Below are positions 17,452 through 26,115 of a DNA stretch of 64,000 nucleotides, piece after piece. Location: contig JAZDFC010000111.1 in NCBI GenBank assembly GCA_043808235.1, forward strand, positions 27,131 to 91,130, written 5' to 3'. The number at the start of each line of letters is the position of its first letter. The first letter of the stretch is position 1. The notes below the pieces were generated by a model. The model saw nothing but the letters and a program-made list of their open reading frames with translations, had not been told where the DNA came from and searched no databases. Both the position numbers and the translations under genes were made by a program. The stretch comes from JAZDFC01 sp043808235. Lineage in GTDB: Bacteria; Bacteroidota; Ignavibacteria; Ignavibacteriales; Melioribacteraceae.

Positions 17452-17847
17452 ATGAAAATTGCAGTACCAACGACACAGAACAATCAAGTAGATGTGCATT
17501 TTGGGCATTGCGAATTTTTTACCGTTTTTACAATTGAGGAAGGCGAAATTAAAAAAACACAAGTTGCCGAATCACCGCAAGGTTGTGGATGCAAATCCAA
17601 TATTGCATCAGTACTTCAAGAAATGGGTGTTGAGATAATGCTCGCAGGCAACATGGGCGGCGGTGCAGTAAACGTGCTGAATAATCACAGTATTTCGGTC
17701 GTAAGAGGATGCGAAGGTGATGCAAGGATGCTGGTGGCAGAATTTATTAAAGGCGAATTAGCAGATTCCGGTTTATCATGCAAACAACATGAACGCCATT
17801 CGCATCATCACGATGATAATCATCAATGCGGGCATGATAATTTGTAA
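17452..17847 (+). CDS. NifX/NifB-like dinitrogenase iron-molybdenum cofactor family protein (COG1433)
   Basis: A 131-residue protein with the MKIAVPT start and the fold of NifX/NafY/MTH1175-type cofactor carriers: VDVHFGHCEFFTVF, GCGCKSNIASVLQEMGVEIMLAGNMGGGAV and VRGCEGDARMLVAEFI. The C-terminus is a metal-binding tail of eight His and two Cys (about residues 109-129). No nitrogenase genes are in the window, so the likely role is carrying an Fe-S or Fe-Mo type cluster or metal ion. The Shine-Dalgarno GAGGAG lies inside the end of the DUF134 gene. The octaheme cytochrome block begins 367 bp downstream. Confidence 0.88.
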   Translation: MKIAVPTTQNNQVDVHFGHCEFFTVFTIEEGEIKKTQVAESPQGCGCKSNIASVLQEMGVEIMLAGNMGGGAVNVLNNHSISVVRGCEGDARMLVAEFIKGELADSGLSCKQHERHSHHHDDNHQCGHDNL

Positions 17848-18214
17848 AAATTACTTTTTCCGGCCAATTAGTAAGTGATATAAATAAAGTATTTATTAGA
17901 AGACATTTTGAACCGATTTCCTAAACGCTGCATCAAATAGTCACAATAATTACACGGAATATGCGGACAATAGAGAATAGATCTGTCAATTCTACTGGAA
18001 ATGCCACATGGTTAATAAAAATTTCTTTACACGTTTTCAGAATTTTTAAAACAAGGAATTGGATATTCATTTCAAATAATAATTATTACACCTGGTCTGT
18101 ATATTTTGGTTTCTTTAACTTTGGTAGGATAAAAGATTTAAAAACTGCTGAAAGAAAAATAATTGTATCTACTTTTTAACTAAATACTATTTATAAAAAA
18201 CTACTCTACCCGTA
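17848..18214. other. Intergenic stretch before the octaheme cytochrome gene; no gene recognised
   Basis: An AT-rich gap of 367 bp. A frame of 72 codons at 17961-18179 exists, but it has no Shine-Dalgarno, odd composition and no recognised motif. It probably holds the promoter of the 18215 operon, but I cannot name a site. Confidence 0.5.
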
Positions 18215-19789
18215 ATGAAAAAAATACTCACATCACTCATTCTCATAGGCTTAGTTATTATCGGCGCCATAGCAATTCTTGCACCTAAGGAAACCGAGCA
18301 AACTAATCTAACTCTGCTAAAGGAAAAATATTCTAAAAAAACGACACCTTCGGTAGACCACACAAAATTTGCCGTTCTTAATCAGAATTTTAGTTCACCT
18401 CAACAAGTAACAGAGGCTTGCATCTCGTGTCATACGGGGCGGGCTCACGAGGTAATGCAATCCAATCACTGGAATTGGGAAGAAGTTACATATATCAAAG
18501 GTAGAGGCATTGTTTACCTTGGTAAGAAAAACGCAATAAATAATTTCTGTATTGGAACCGAGGGAAATGAAATAAGCTGCGCAAAATGCCATATCGGTTA
18601 TGGTATGAGCTCATCCAAAACATTTGATTTCAACGACCAAAGTAATGTGGACTGCCTTGTCTGCCACGATAATACCGAGACTTATGCAAAGGCACAGGAA
18701 AAAGGTGGAGCGCCCGACCCGACTTTAGATTTTGCTGAAATTGCCCAGCATGTCGGGAAACCGAAACGCTCAAATTGCGGCGTATGCCATTTCTTTGGCG
18801 GAGGCGGCAACAACGTAAAACACGGCGATTTGGAACAGGCCATGTTTGAACCTGCAAAATCCGTTGATGCACACATGGGTATTGATGGTATGAATCTCCA
18901 ATGCGTTGATTGCCACAAAACCGAGAAACATAATATTAGCGGACAATTATATTCCCTCGCTGCAAACAATAGAAATCGAGCAACGTGCGAAGAGTGCCAT
19001 ACGGAAACGCCTCATGAGGATGACATACTTAACAAACACACATTAAAAGTTGCGTGTCAAACATGTCATATACCTGAATATGCAAAAGTGAATGCGACTA
19101 AAACCCATTGGAATTGGGCTACCGCCGGGAAATTGAAAGACGGCGAGCCATACGAAATAGACGATGCCGATGGGAATCACACTTACCTTTCAATAAAAGG
19201 AAATTTTACGTGGGGTAAAAATTTGAAACCCGAATATATTTGGTTTAACGGTACGGCTGACCATTATCTTTTGGGAGACAAAGTCGCTGATACAACCAAA
19301 CCATTAATCTTGAATACACTAAATGGTTCGTACAAAGATATTGATTCGAAAATAGTCCCGGTAAAAGTACATAGAGCAGAACAACCTTTCGACCCAATAA
19401 ATCAAATTTTGATACAGCCTAAATTATTTGCTGACAATAAAGGTGAAGGCGCTTTTTGGAAAGACTTCAATTGGCAGAAGGCATCAGAGGTTGGTATGAA
19501 AGAAGTCAATCTTCCGTTCAGCGGAAAGATTTCTTTTATCAATACGGAAATGTACTGGCCTATCAATCATATGGTTTCTTCAAAAGAGAATACCGTGGCG
19601 TGTACAGAATGCCATACCAGAGAAAACAGCCGGCTTGCCGGGTTGAATGATTTTTATTTGCCGGGAAGAGATTTTAGTCCGGTAATCGATACAGCAGGCA
19701 AAGGAGTATTGGTTCTTTCACTGCTCGTCGTTTTATTCCACGGCGGTTTTAGAATTTATTCTTCACGAAAATTGAAAAAGAGAGGATAA
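18215..19789 (+). CDS. Octaheme c-type cytochrome, tetrathionate reductase family (OTR-like), membrane anchored
   Basis: A 524-residue protein with an N-terminal signal or anchor (residues 1-23) and a C-terminal helix (about 495-515). Eight CxxCH heme sites are visible: residues 69-73 (CISCH), 122-126 (CAKCH), 147-151, 188-192, 230-234, 258-262, 281-285 and 463-467. The number and spacing match the octaheme tetrathionate reductase family known from Shewanella, which can reduce tetrathionate, nitrite and hydroxylamine in vitro. The active-site heme in that family has a Lys ligand. A membrane cytochrome b gene follows 2 bp later and two YeeE/YedE genes after that, suggesting that electrons pass from quinol through cytochrome b to a sulfur or nitrogen oxyanion (inference). 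Physiological direction and substrate are unknown. Confidence 0.9.
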   Translation: MKKILTSLILIGLVIIGAIAILAPKETEQTNLTLLKEKYSKKTTPSVDHTKFAVLNQNFSSPQQVTEACISCHTGRAHEVMQSNHWNWEEVTYIKGRGIVYLGKKNAINNFCIGTEGNEISCAKCHIGYGMSSSKTFDFNDQSNVDCLVCHDNTETYAKAQEKGGAPDPTLDFAEIAQHVGKPKRSNCGVCHFFGGGGNNVKHGDLEQAMFEPAKSVDAHMGIDGMNLQCVDCHKTEKHNISGQLYSLAANNRNRATCEECHTETPHEDDILNKHTLKVACQTCHIPEYAKVNATKTHWNWATAGKLKDGEPYEIDDADGNHTYLSIKGNFTWGKNLKPEYIWFNGTADHYLLGDKVADTTKPLILNTLNGSYKDIDSKIVPVKVHRAEQPFDPINQILIQPKLFADNKGEGAFWKDFNWQKASEVGMKEVNLPFSGKISFINTEMYWPINHMVSSKENTVACTECHTRENSRLAGLNDFYLPGRDFSPVIDTAGKGVLVLSLLVVLFHGGFRIYSSRKLKKRG

Positions 19790-19791
19790 CA

Positions 19792-20475
19792 ATGAAACAG
19801 AAGGTTTATATTTATAGATCGTTCGAACGATTCTGGCATTGGGTGCAGGCAATTTTAATTTTCTTTTTAGCCGCCACCGGATTTGAAATTCACGGCTCAA
19901 TAAGTTTCTTCGGATATCAAAATGCCGTTAAATACCACAACATTGCAGCGTACTCATTTATAATCTTAATTGTGTTTGCAATTTTTTGGCACTTCTCAAC
20001 CGGTGAATGGAAACAGTATCTGCCGACTTCAAAGAATTTAAAAGCACAAATTAATTTTTACTTGATTGGAATTTTTAAGAATGCACCGCATCCCACAAGG
20101 AAAAGCGTGTTGAGCAAATTGAATCCGCTTCAAAAACTAACCTACCTCGGATTAAAAATAATGGTAATCCCGACTATGGTAATTTCGGGATTGTTGTATA
20201 TGTTTTACCGGTATCCGCAAAAAGGTACAATTGAAGGATTGGATATCGAATCGATTGATGTCATCGCACTCTTCCATACTGCCGGTGCGTTTATTTTAAT
20301 GGCTTTTGTAATAGTACATCTTTATTTAATTACAACAGGCGCTACGATTACTTCAAATCTAAATGCGATGATAACCGGTTATGAAGAATTAGAAAAAGAA
20401 CATCACGATGCTGGAGTCGCCGAAGAATCAATTACAATGAATAAGAACAATGAAATTGAGGTAGCACATGAATGA
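19792..20475 (+). CDS. Membrane cytochrome b (b561-type) electron-transfer subunit
   Basis: A 227-residue protein with four transmembrane segments. Likely heme-ligand histidines are in RFWHWVQAILIF, KYHNIAAYSF, FWHFSTGEW and FHTAGAFILMAFVIVHLYLI. This is the di-heme cytochrome b561/NapC-partner fold that oxidises quinol and hands electrons to a periplasmic partner. The start lies 2 bases after the octaheme cytochrome stop, and the end overlaps the next gene by 8 bases, so all are translated together. A cytoplasmic tail of about 30 residues (KEHHDAGVAEES) is poorly conserved-looking. Confidence 0.92.
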   Translation: MKQKVYIYRSFERFWHWVQAILIFFLAATGFEIHGSISFFGYQNAVKYHNIAAYSFIILIVFAIFWHFSTGEWKQYLPTSKNLKAQINFYLIGIFKNAPHPTRKSVLSKLNPLQKLTYLGLKIMVIPTMVISGLLYMFYRYPQKGTIEGLDIESIDVIALFHTAGAFILMAFVIVHLYLITTGATITSNLNAMITGYEELEKEHHDAGVAEESITMNKNNEIEVAHE

Positions 20476-20983
20476 AACTAAATACATGAATCCGTATTTA
20501 GCCGGAGTTTTACTGGGCTTGGTTTTACTCGCAACTATTTATATAACCGGAAGAGGTTTAGGCGCGAGCGGCGCGGTTAAAAGCGCGGTTGTTGCATCGG
20601 TGGAAACCGTAGCCCCGGCTCATACCTCAAATACAAATTTCTATAAAGAATACGGCAAAGAACATCCGGGCAATCCATTAAAAAATTGGCTTGTATTTGA
20701 ATTGATTGGTGTTGTAATCGGAGCATTTATTTCCGGGTTAATTTCCAACCGGCTTAATTTTAAACTCGAACATTCTCCAAAATCTACAGTTAAAATAAGA
20801 ATAGTAGGCGCGCTATTTGGGGGCGCTTTATTCGGATTTGGCGCGCAGCTTGGCAGAGGATGCACCAGTGGTTCGGCGTTGAGTGGTATGGCTGTGCTTT
20901 CAACCGGCGGATTAATAACTATGATAGCTATCTTTGGCGGAGCATATGCATTCGCATACTTTTTTAGAAAATTTTGGATATAG
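20468..20983 (+). CDS. YeeE/YedE (TsuA-like) membrane protein, first half-transporter
   Basis: A 171-residue membrane protein with about four hydrophobic helices. The conserved cysteine motif is in LGRGCTSGSALSG, following FGFGAQ. YeeE/YedE (TsuA) proteins take up thiosulfate through a path of cysteines; in many Bacteroidota they come as two short proteins, as here, with the second half at 21000. The start overlaps the cytochrome b gene by 8 bases. A periplasmic insert (about residues 35-70) precedes the second helix. The substrate is inferred from the family to be a sulfur compound. Confidence 0.9.
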   Translation: MNETKYMNPYLAGVLLGLVLLATIYITGRGLGASGAVKSAVVASVETVAPAHTSNTNFYKEYGKEHPGNPLKNWLVFELIGVVIGAFISGLISNRLNFKLEHSPKSTVKIRIVGALFGGALFGFGAQLGRGCTSGSALSGMAVLSTGGLITMIAIFGGAYAFAYFFRKFWI

Positions 20984-20999
20984 ATAGGAGAGAATTTTT

Positions 21000-22196
21000 A
21001 TGGCACCTTTAGTACCCGAAGTGATTGGAAATGAACTTAATTATATAGTAGCTATTTTTATCGGAATAGCCTTTGGATTTGTTCTTGAGCAGGCAGGGTT
21101 TTCCACATCGAAAAAACTTGTTGGATTATTTTATGGATACGATTTTACAGTTCTGCGAGTTTTCTTTACGGCTGGCGTTGTTGCTATGATTGGCGTAATC
21201 GCTCTTAATCATTTTGGCTTATTGGATATTAGCCTTGTTTATGTTAATCCAACTTTTCTTTGGTCGGCAATCATCGGCGGTTTGATAATGGGACTTGGAT
21301 TTGTTGTCGGAGGATTTTGCCCCGGCACAAGTGTTTGCGCAGCGGCTATCGGTAAAATAGATGCGATGATTTTTATTGCTGGATCTTTTCTCGGGGTTTT
21401 TATTTTTGCCGAGGGGTACCCGCTTTTCGAAGGACTATATAAAGCAAGCAACTGGGGAAATCCCAGAATTTTTGAAACACTCGGAATGTCGCAATCTTTA
21501 TTTGCTTTTCTTCTTACAGCAGTTGCAGTGGGAGCTTTTTGGTTTATTACTTTGGTAGAAAATAAAGTAAATAAAAAACCGAATCCCGAGTTCAGTTCAA
21601 AACCGCTTTATTACAGCTTAACTGCAATAGCCGCTATCCTGGCTCTTTCCGCTTTCGCACTCCCTGATAGAAAAGAAGCAATGTTGAATAAGGTCGCCGA
21701 TTTGGAATTTGTCAATTCCTACCCTGTCAATACAATGGATGTGGATGAATTGGCATTCCGGTTAATTGATGATGACCCGAGTTTACAAATAGTTGATCTT
21801 CGTTCGCAGAAAGAATTTGATTCATTGAGTTTGCCCAAATCAACCCGGCTTAATATTGAAAATTTTTTTGAGAAAGATGCCTTCAAATTTTTGACAATTA
21901 AGCGTAAGAAGAATCTGTTTTTGGCAACCGATGAGATTACTGCGAAAAAAGCTGCGGTACTTGCTTCCGAATTGGGCTTCAAAGAAATTTATATATTAAG
22001 CGGTGGATTCGACAAATTTCAAGCAGATATTTTAAATTTCCAAATGCCTAATAGCACAGGAAATCAGCATGATGCAGATACATACAGATTTCGAACGAAA
22101 GCAAGCCAGGAATTACCGTTACTCATCAAAGAGAATAAATTAAAACAAGGTTCGGGTGAGAAGAAAAAATCTAAGCGTGTTGTTGGCGGCTGTTAA
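21000..22196 (+). CDS. YeeE/YedE second half fused to a cysteine-less rhodanese-like domain
   Basis: A 398-residue fusion. Residues about 10-190 form the second YeeE/YedE half, with the motif GGFCPGTSVCAAAIG. After another hydrophobic segment near 205-222, residues about 245-345 are a rhodanese fold (LQIVDLRSQKEFDS, AAVLASELGFKEIYILSGGF). The active-site loop, where the catalytic Cys should stand, reads LFLATDEITAKKAA and has no Cys, so sulfur-transfer chemistry of the ordinary kind is not expected. The protein ends in KRVVGGC, with a terminal cysteine that might take over a sulfur-carrying role (speculation). It is separated by 16 bp from the first half. Confidence 0.9.
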   Translation: MAPLVPEVIGNELNYIVAIFIGIAFGFVLEQAGFSTSKKLVGLFYGYDFTVLRVFFTAGVVAMIGVIALNHFGLLDISLVYVNPTFLWSAIIGGLIMGLGFVVGGFCPGTSVCAAAIGKIDAMIFIAGSFLGVFIFAEGYPLFEGLYKASNWGNPRIFETLGMSQSLFAFLLTAVAVGAFWFITLVENKVNKKPNPEFSSKPLYYSLTAIAAILALSAFALPDRKEAMLNKVADLEFVNSYPVNTMDVDELAFRLIDDDPSLQIVDLRSQKEFDSLSLPKSTRLNIENFFEKDAFKFLTIKRKKNLFLATDEITAKKAAVLASELGFKEIYILSGGFDKFQADILNFQMPNSTGNQHDADTYRFRTKASQELPLLIKENKLKQGSGEKKKSKRVVGGC

Positions 22197-22203
22197 GTTA
22201 GGA

Positions 22204-22833
22204 ATGAAGGAGAACATAATCCAAAATAAAAATCATTGGTACGACGGCTGGTTCTACGATAAGCTGATTGCCCCGAATCAGGATAAATCTTTCTCGATTT
22301 TAAAAAGTTTTGTCGAAGAAAACTCAACACTGCTTGATGTGGGATGCGGCACCGGAAGATTGGCATTTCAGATTGCGGATAAATGCAAAAAAGTTATAGC
22401 AATAGATCTATCATCAAAAAACATTGAAGTGGCGAAAAGAAATCTTGCTGCGAATCCCGCATCCAACATTGAGTTCCTGCATGCAGACATCGATTCCCTA
22501 CTAACGAAAAATGAAATGAAATTTAATTACTCCGTTCTGTCATATGTTATTCATGAAGTGGATGAAGAAGATAGAGAAGGTATTTTAACTTCGTTAATAA
22601 AAATTTCCGATAAAATTATTTTAATCGACTATCTTGTCCCCCGCCCCAAAACTATCTGGAATTTTATAAATGAAATTGTCGAATTCCTTGCGGGTAAAAA
22701 TCATTACATGAATTTCAAATCTTATGTAAGAAACAACGGGATTGCAGGCCTCGCAGAACAGACCGGCCTAAGAATAACAAAACAAATAAAGAACTGCCCC
22801 GGCACAACTCATTTTGTAGTATTAACAAAATAA
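22204..22833 (+). CDS. Class I SAM-dependent methyltransferase
   Basis: I use the ATG at 22204, 7 bases after the preceding stop; the frame is open further upstream, but only inside the transporter gene. Of the 209 residues, motif I is LLDVGCGTGRLAFQ and motif II-like acidic end is VIAIDLSS; ADIDSLL and YSVLSYVIHEVDEED follow, then IILIDYLVPRP. This is a standard Rossmann methyltransferase. It closes the octaheme/YeeE operon. Relatives beside multiheme cytochromes are sometimes suggested to methylate toxic thiols or metalloids; I cannot tell which substrate applies here. Confidence 0.85.
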   Translation: MKENIIQNKNHWYDGWFYDKLIAPNQDKSFSILKSFVEENSTLLDVGCGTGRLAFQIADKCKKVIAIDLSSKNIEVAKRNLAANPASNIEFLHADIDSLLTKNEMKFNYSVLSYVIHEVDEEDREGILTSLIKISDKIILIDYLVPRPKTIWNFINEIVEFLAGKNHYMNFKSYVRNNGIAGLAEQTGLRITKQIKNCPGTTHFVVLTK

Positions 22834-22931
22834 TCTTTCAAAATAAATCCAAAATATTTCATAACTATATTTTAGATTTGCGTGTGAGATGCAGAAATGT
22901 TTTTTATTACTCTTTAATAAAGGAGAGAAAA

Positions 22932-23615
22932 ATGCAGGAACATTTTAACAAGGAAACCGACAGCCTCAAATCGAATCTTATTAGAATGGCTTCGATGGTT
23001 GATGAACAAGTTGAGCGCGCAATAACTGCGCTTGAAACAGGTAATGTAGAAATGTGTAAAGGTATAAAAGCGAGGGATCTTGAAATTGATGCGTATGATA
23101 ATCTGATTCAAACACAATGTGAAAATGTACTTGCATTATTCCAGCCTGTAGCCACCGATCTTCGATTCGTAATGTCTGTGATAATGATTAACAATCAACT
23201 TGAAAGATGCGGCGACATTGCGGTGAACATCGCACAGCGTGTTAAAAAAACACATGTACATCACGATGTGATTGTTGAGTCCCAGCTTATAGACATGGCA
23301 AAACAAGCTAGAGTTATGGTGAAGGATGCAATCGATTCATTTGTAAACCTTGATACCGAAAAAGCAAACAAAGTGCTTACAGACGACAGCATTGTTGATA
23401 AACTGAATAAAACCACTTTCAAATTTTTCATTGCCAAAATGCAAAGCGATCCGAGTTTAATCGAATCTTGTGCGCACCTTATTGTCATGGCGCGTCACAT
23501 TGAACGGTTGGCAGACCATGCAACAAATATCGCGGAAGATGTAATCTTTCACGTTGACGCAAAAATTATTGCACATAAGAAAAAACTTGATAGGCATGTT
23601 GAGGCAGGCGAATAG
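22932..23615 (+). CDS. phoU: Phosphate transport regulator PhoU
   Basis: The start is ATG 22932, with AGGAGAG directly upstream; the frame open from 22878 lacks a signal. The 227-residue product has two PhoU three-helix repeats with the metal-binding motif NNQLERCGDIAVNIAQRV and its second copy MARHIERLADHATNIAEDV. PhoU damps the Pho response and controls the PstSCAB transporter. The gene faces the pst operon head-on (convergent, 117 bp apart) instead of following pstB in the same direction, so it has its own promoter. No Pho-box-like repeats are seen upstream of it. Confidence 0.95.
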   Translation: MQEHFNKETDSLKSNLIRMASMVDEQVERAITALETGNVEMCKGIKARDLEIDAYDNLIQTQCENVLALFQPVATDLRFVMSVIMINNQLERCGDIAVNIAQRVKKTHVHHDVIVESQLIDMAKQARVMVKDAIDSFVNLDTEKANKVLTDDSIVDKLNKTTFKFFIAKMQSDPSLIESCAHLIVMARHIERLADHATNIAEDVIFHVDAKIIAHKKKLDRHVEAGE

Positions 23616-23732
23616 ATTCATAGGCTTAGGTAAAGGCGAAGGTAAGAAAAAGCGAGTATTTTTATAATTAATTACTGTTGAGCGTAGTTCAATTTTCTGT
23701 CAACGCCTCCGCCATATCCTTTCTTTTTAAAA

Positions 23733-24512
23733 TTATCCATACTTTCCAGAAATGTAATCTTCGGTAAGTTTCTGAGCCGGCTTCGTAAAGATATTAGTTG
23801 TCTCGTTAAACTCAATCATCTCTCCCAAAAGCATGTATCCGGTGTAGTCCGAAATTCTTGCCGCTTGCTGCATGTTATGCGTTACTATAATAATCGTATA
23901 CTCTTTTTTCAATTCAAGCATAAGATTTTCTACTTTCAATGTAGCAATCGGGTCGAGAGCCGAACATGGTTCGTCCATTAAAATTACTTCCGGTTCAACC
24001 GCTAAAAGCCTGGCGATACACAATCTCTGCTGTTGGTCGAGCGGCAGCTCGAGAGCCGGATGCCTGAGTTTATCTTTTACTTGATCCCATAACCATGCGC
24101 CCTTCAAGCTCTGCTCAGCAATTTCATCAAGGCGTGATTTATTTTTAATCCCGGCTACTTTTAATCCGTACACAACATTTTCATATATCGTTAGAGGAAA
24201 AGGATTTGGCCTCTGGAAAACCATACCTACTTTCTTTCTTAATTCCGCAACATCAGTGGATGGCGCGTAAATGTCGAGGTCGTCCAATAAAATTTTTCCC
24301 GTAACTTTACATCCTCGTATCAAATCATTCATTCGATTCAAGCAGCGAAGCAGTGTTGATTTGCCACAGCCGGAAGGACCAATCAATGCGGTAATTATAT
24401 TTTTTTGAATTGGGATGTTCACAGATTTCAATGCCTGGAATTGACCGTAAAACAAATCCACACCTGTGATGTTCATCTTAAGAGGATTAACCAAATTTAC
24501 TTCACTCATCAT
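23733..24512 (-). CDS. pstB: Phosphate ABC transporter ATPase PstB, copy with degenerate signature motif
   Basis: A 259-residue PstB. Walker A GPSGCGKST (45-53), Q-loop VGMVFQRPNP (Gln100), Walker B VILMDE (176-181) and H-loop VTHNMQQAA (His212) are all intact. The ABC signature, which should read LSGGQ, is LPLDQ (156-160). The upstream PstB-like gene has the opposite pattern. As an ABC dimer builds each ATP site from the Walker/H-loop side of one subunit and the signature of the other, this copy should contribute the catalytic side of a single working site. The start overlaps the previous gene (ATGA). It is the last gene of the pst operon, convergent with phoU. Confidence 0.93.
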   Translation of the reverse strand: MMSEVNLVNPLKMNITGVDLFYGQFQALKSVNIPIQKNIITALIGPSGCGKSTLLRCLNRMNDLIRGCKVTGKILLDDLDIYAPSTDVAELRKKVGMVFQRPNPFPLTIYENVVYGLKVAGIKNKSRLDEIAEQSLKGAWLWDQVKDKLRHPALELPLDQQQRLCIARLLAVEPEVILMDEPCSALDPIATLKVENLMLELKKEYTIIIVTHNMQQAARISDYTGYMLLGEMIEFNETTNIFTKPAQKLTEDYISGKYG

Positions 24513-25279
24513 CCAAACCTGCCGGTAATATAATCATCTGTTTCTTTTTTGATGGGCGATGTAAAAATCTGATTTGTGTCCCCGATTTCAACCATTTCAC
24601 CCATAAGGAAAAATGCCGTTCGATCTGATACTCTTGCCGCTTGTTTGGTATTATTTGTAACAAGAATTATTGTATAGTCGCTCTTTAAAATTGTAAGCGC
24701 GTCCTCTATCTTTGCGGTGGATATTGGATCCAATCCCGAGCAAGGCTCATCAAGTAAAATTACTTCAGGTTCCATTGCAAGCACACGTGCAAGACAAAGC
24801 CGCTGCTGCTGCCCCCCGGAAAGTCTCATTCCGGATGTATTCAACCGGTCCTTTACTTCTTCCCAAAGAAACGCATCGGTTAAACTTTTTTCAACTAATT
24901 CGTCGAGGTGATTTTTATTTCTTTCGCCGGAAATACGCGGACCATAAACAACATTTTCATAAATGCTTAGTGGAAGAGGAACGGGCAGTGCGAATACAAC
25001 TCCAACCTTTTTTCTCAGCGTAACAACATCATATCCGGGTTGATAAATATCTTCATCATCCATTAAAATTTTACCTTCAATGCGGAACCCGGTTTCAAGT
25101 TCGTTCATCCGGTTTAGCGACCGAAGAAATGTTGTTTTGCCGGAGCCTGCCGGACCGATAATCCCTAATATTATGTTGGCCGGAATTTCAAAATTAATTT
25201 TTTTCAGAATCTGCTCTTTCTGGTGAAAGATGCTAAAATCATTTATCAAAAATTTCACTTTTAACATTAGCTCCACCAT
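24509..25279 (-). CDS. Phosphate ABC transporter ATPase PstB-like, copy with degenerate Q- and H-loops
   Basis: A 256-residue PstB paralogue. Walker A GPAGSGKTT (42-50), Walker B VILLDEP (173-179) and the signature LSGGQQQR (153-160) are intact, but the Q-loop Gln is Ala97 (VGVVFALPVP) and the H-loop His is Asn209 (LVTNNTKQAA). Loss of the switch His usually abolishes hydrolysis at that subunit's own Walker site. It should pair with the product of 23733-24512, which keeps those residues but has lost the signature. The start ATG at 25279 overlaps the pstA stop by one base; an internal ATG at 25267 behind GGAG is an alternative. Confidence 0.9.
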   Translation of the reverse strand: MVELMLKVKFLINDFSIFHQKEQILKKINFEIPANIILGIIGPAGSGKTTFLRSLNRMNELETGFRIEGKILMDDEDIYQPGYDVVTLRKKVGVVFALPVPLPLSIYENVVYGPRISGERNKNHLDELVEKSLTDAFLWEEVKDRLNTSGMRLSGGQQQRLCLARVLAMEPEVILLDEPCSGLDPISTAKIEDALTILKSDYTIILVTNNTKQAARVSDRTAFFLMGEMVEIGDTNQIFTSPIKKETDDYITGRFG

Positions 25280-26115
25280 CAGCTTCTTTTGGAAATAAAT
25301 CTGTGCATTAAAAAGTAAGCCGATAAATTTATTATCAACACAGCTATAATCATTATGGCTGCAGTACCGTAAGCGTTCTCGGTGGAAATTCCTTCGCGGG
25401 CTAAAATATAAAAGTGAACAGCCATCGTTCGCGCAGAATCAAACAACGATGTAGGAATGCGCAGCGAAGAACCAGCTGTAAAAATAACTGCCGCTGTCTC
25501 CCCTATCGATCTGCCGATACTCAACATTATTCCGGTTACTATTCCCGGAAGTGCGTTCGGCAAAATTACCTTTTTAACTGTCTGCCATCGTGTTGCACCA
25601 AGAGAAAAACTTACTTCTCTAAAAGATTTAGGCACGGCTTTAATCGCTTCTTCGGAAGTTCTGATAATAGTTGGAAGTACCATTACAGCGAGGGTTAATC
25701 CGCCGGATAAAATCGACCAACCCATCTCGAGAGTGATAACAAAAAATATGTAACCGAATAATCCGAATATAATTGAGGGAATACCGGCAAGGCAATCCGT
25801 ACCAAATCGGATTACGCGCGTCATCTTTGTTTCTTTGGTGTACTCCGAAAGATAAACCGATGTAAAAATTCCAAGAGGAGTAGCAATCAACAATGCAAGA
25901 AGCGGGAGTGATACTGTTCCAATAATTGTTGGAAGAATTCCGCCCGAACGGCCCATGTCTTCGGGATTCGAAAACAAAAAATCTAAACTTACAACACGCA
26001 GTCCCTTCTCCAAAATAAATACAACTATAAATATCAAAATCAGCACGGTTAGTGTAGTAGCCCCGCCTAAAATCGTAACCGCAATCCGCTGGGTATATTT
26101 CGGAAGTATTCTCAT
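25279..26115 (-). CDS. pstA: Phosphate ABC transporter permease PstA
   Basis: A 278-residue membrane protein with six helices. The permease coupling loop is EEAIKAVPKSFREVSFSLGATRWQTVKKVILP, with IVTGIMLSIGRSIGETAAVI after it, which is characteristic of PstA. It pairs with PstC in the inner membrane and passes phosphate from PstS. It overlaps pstC by 4 bases and touches the pstB-like gene. Length and order are normal. Confidence 0.96.
   Translation of the reverse strand: MRILPKYTQRIAVTILGGATTLTVLILIFIVVFILEKGLRVVSLDFLFSNPEDMGRSGGILPTIIGTVSLPLLALLIATPLGIFTSVYLSEYTKETKMTRVIRFGTDCLAGIPSIIFGLFGYIFFVITLEMGWSILSGGLTLAVMVLPTIIRTSEEAIKAVPKSFREVSFSLGATRWQTVKKVILPNALPGIVTGIMLSIGRSIGETAAVIFTAGSSLRIPTSLFDSARTMAVHFYILAREGISTENAYGTAAIMIIAVLIINLSAYFLMHRFISKRS

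Noticed and set aside
17452..17847. Evidence for nitrogen fixation from the NifX-like protein
   Set aside because: No nifHDK or other nif genes are in the window; NifX-like proteins beside DUF134 are common in non-fixing organisms.
17961..18179. 72-codon ORF before the octaheme cytochrome gene
   Set aside because: No Shine-Dalgarno, no motif, unusual composition; kept only as an intergenic note.
21750..22040. Active rhodanese sulfurtransferase
   Set aside because: The catalytic cysteine is missing from the active-site loop, so only the fold is claimed.
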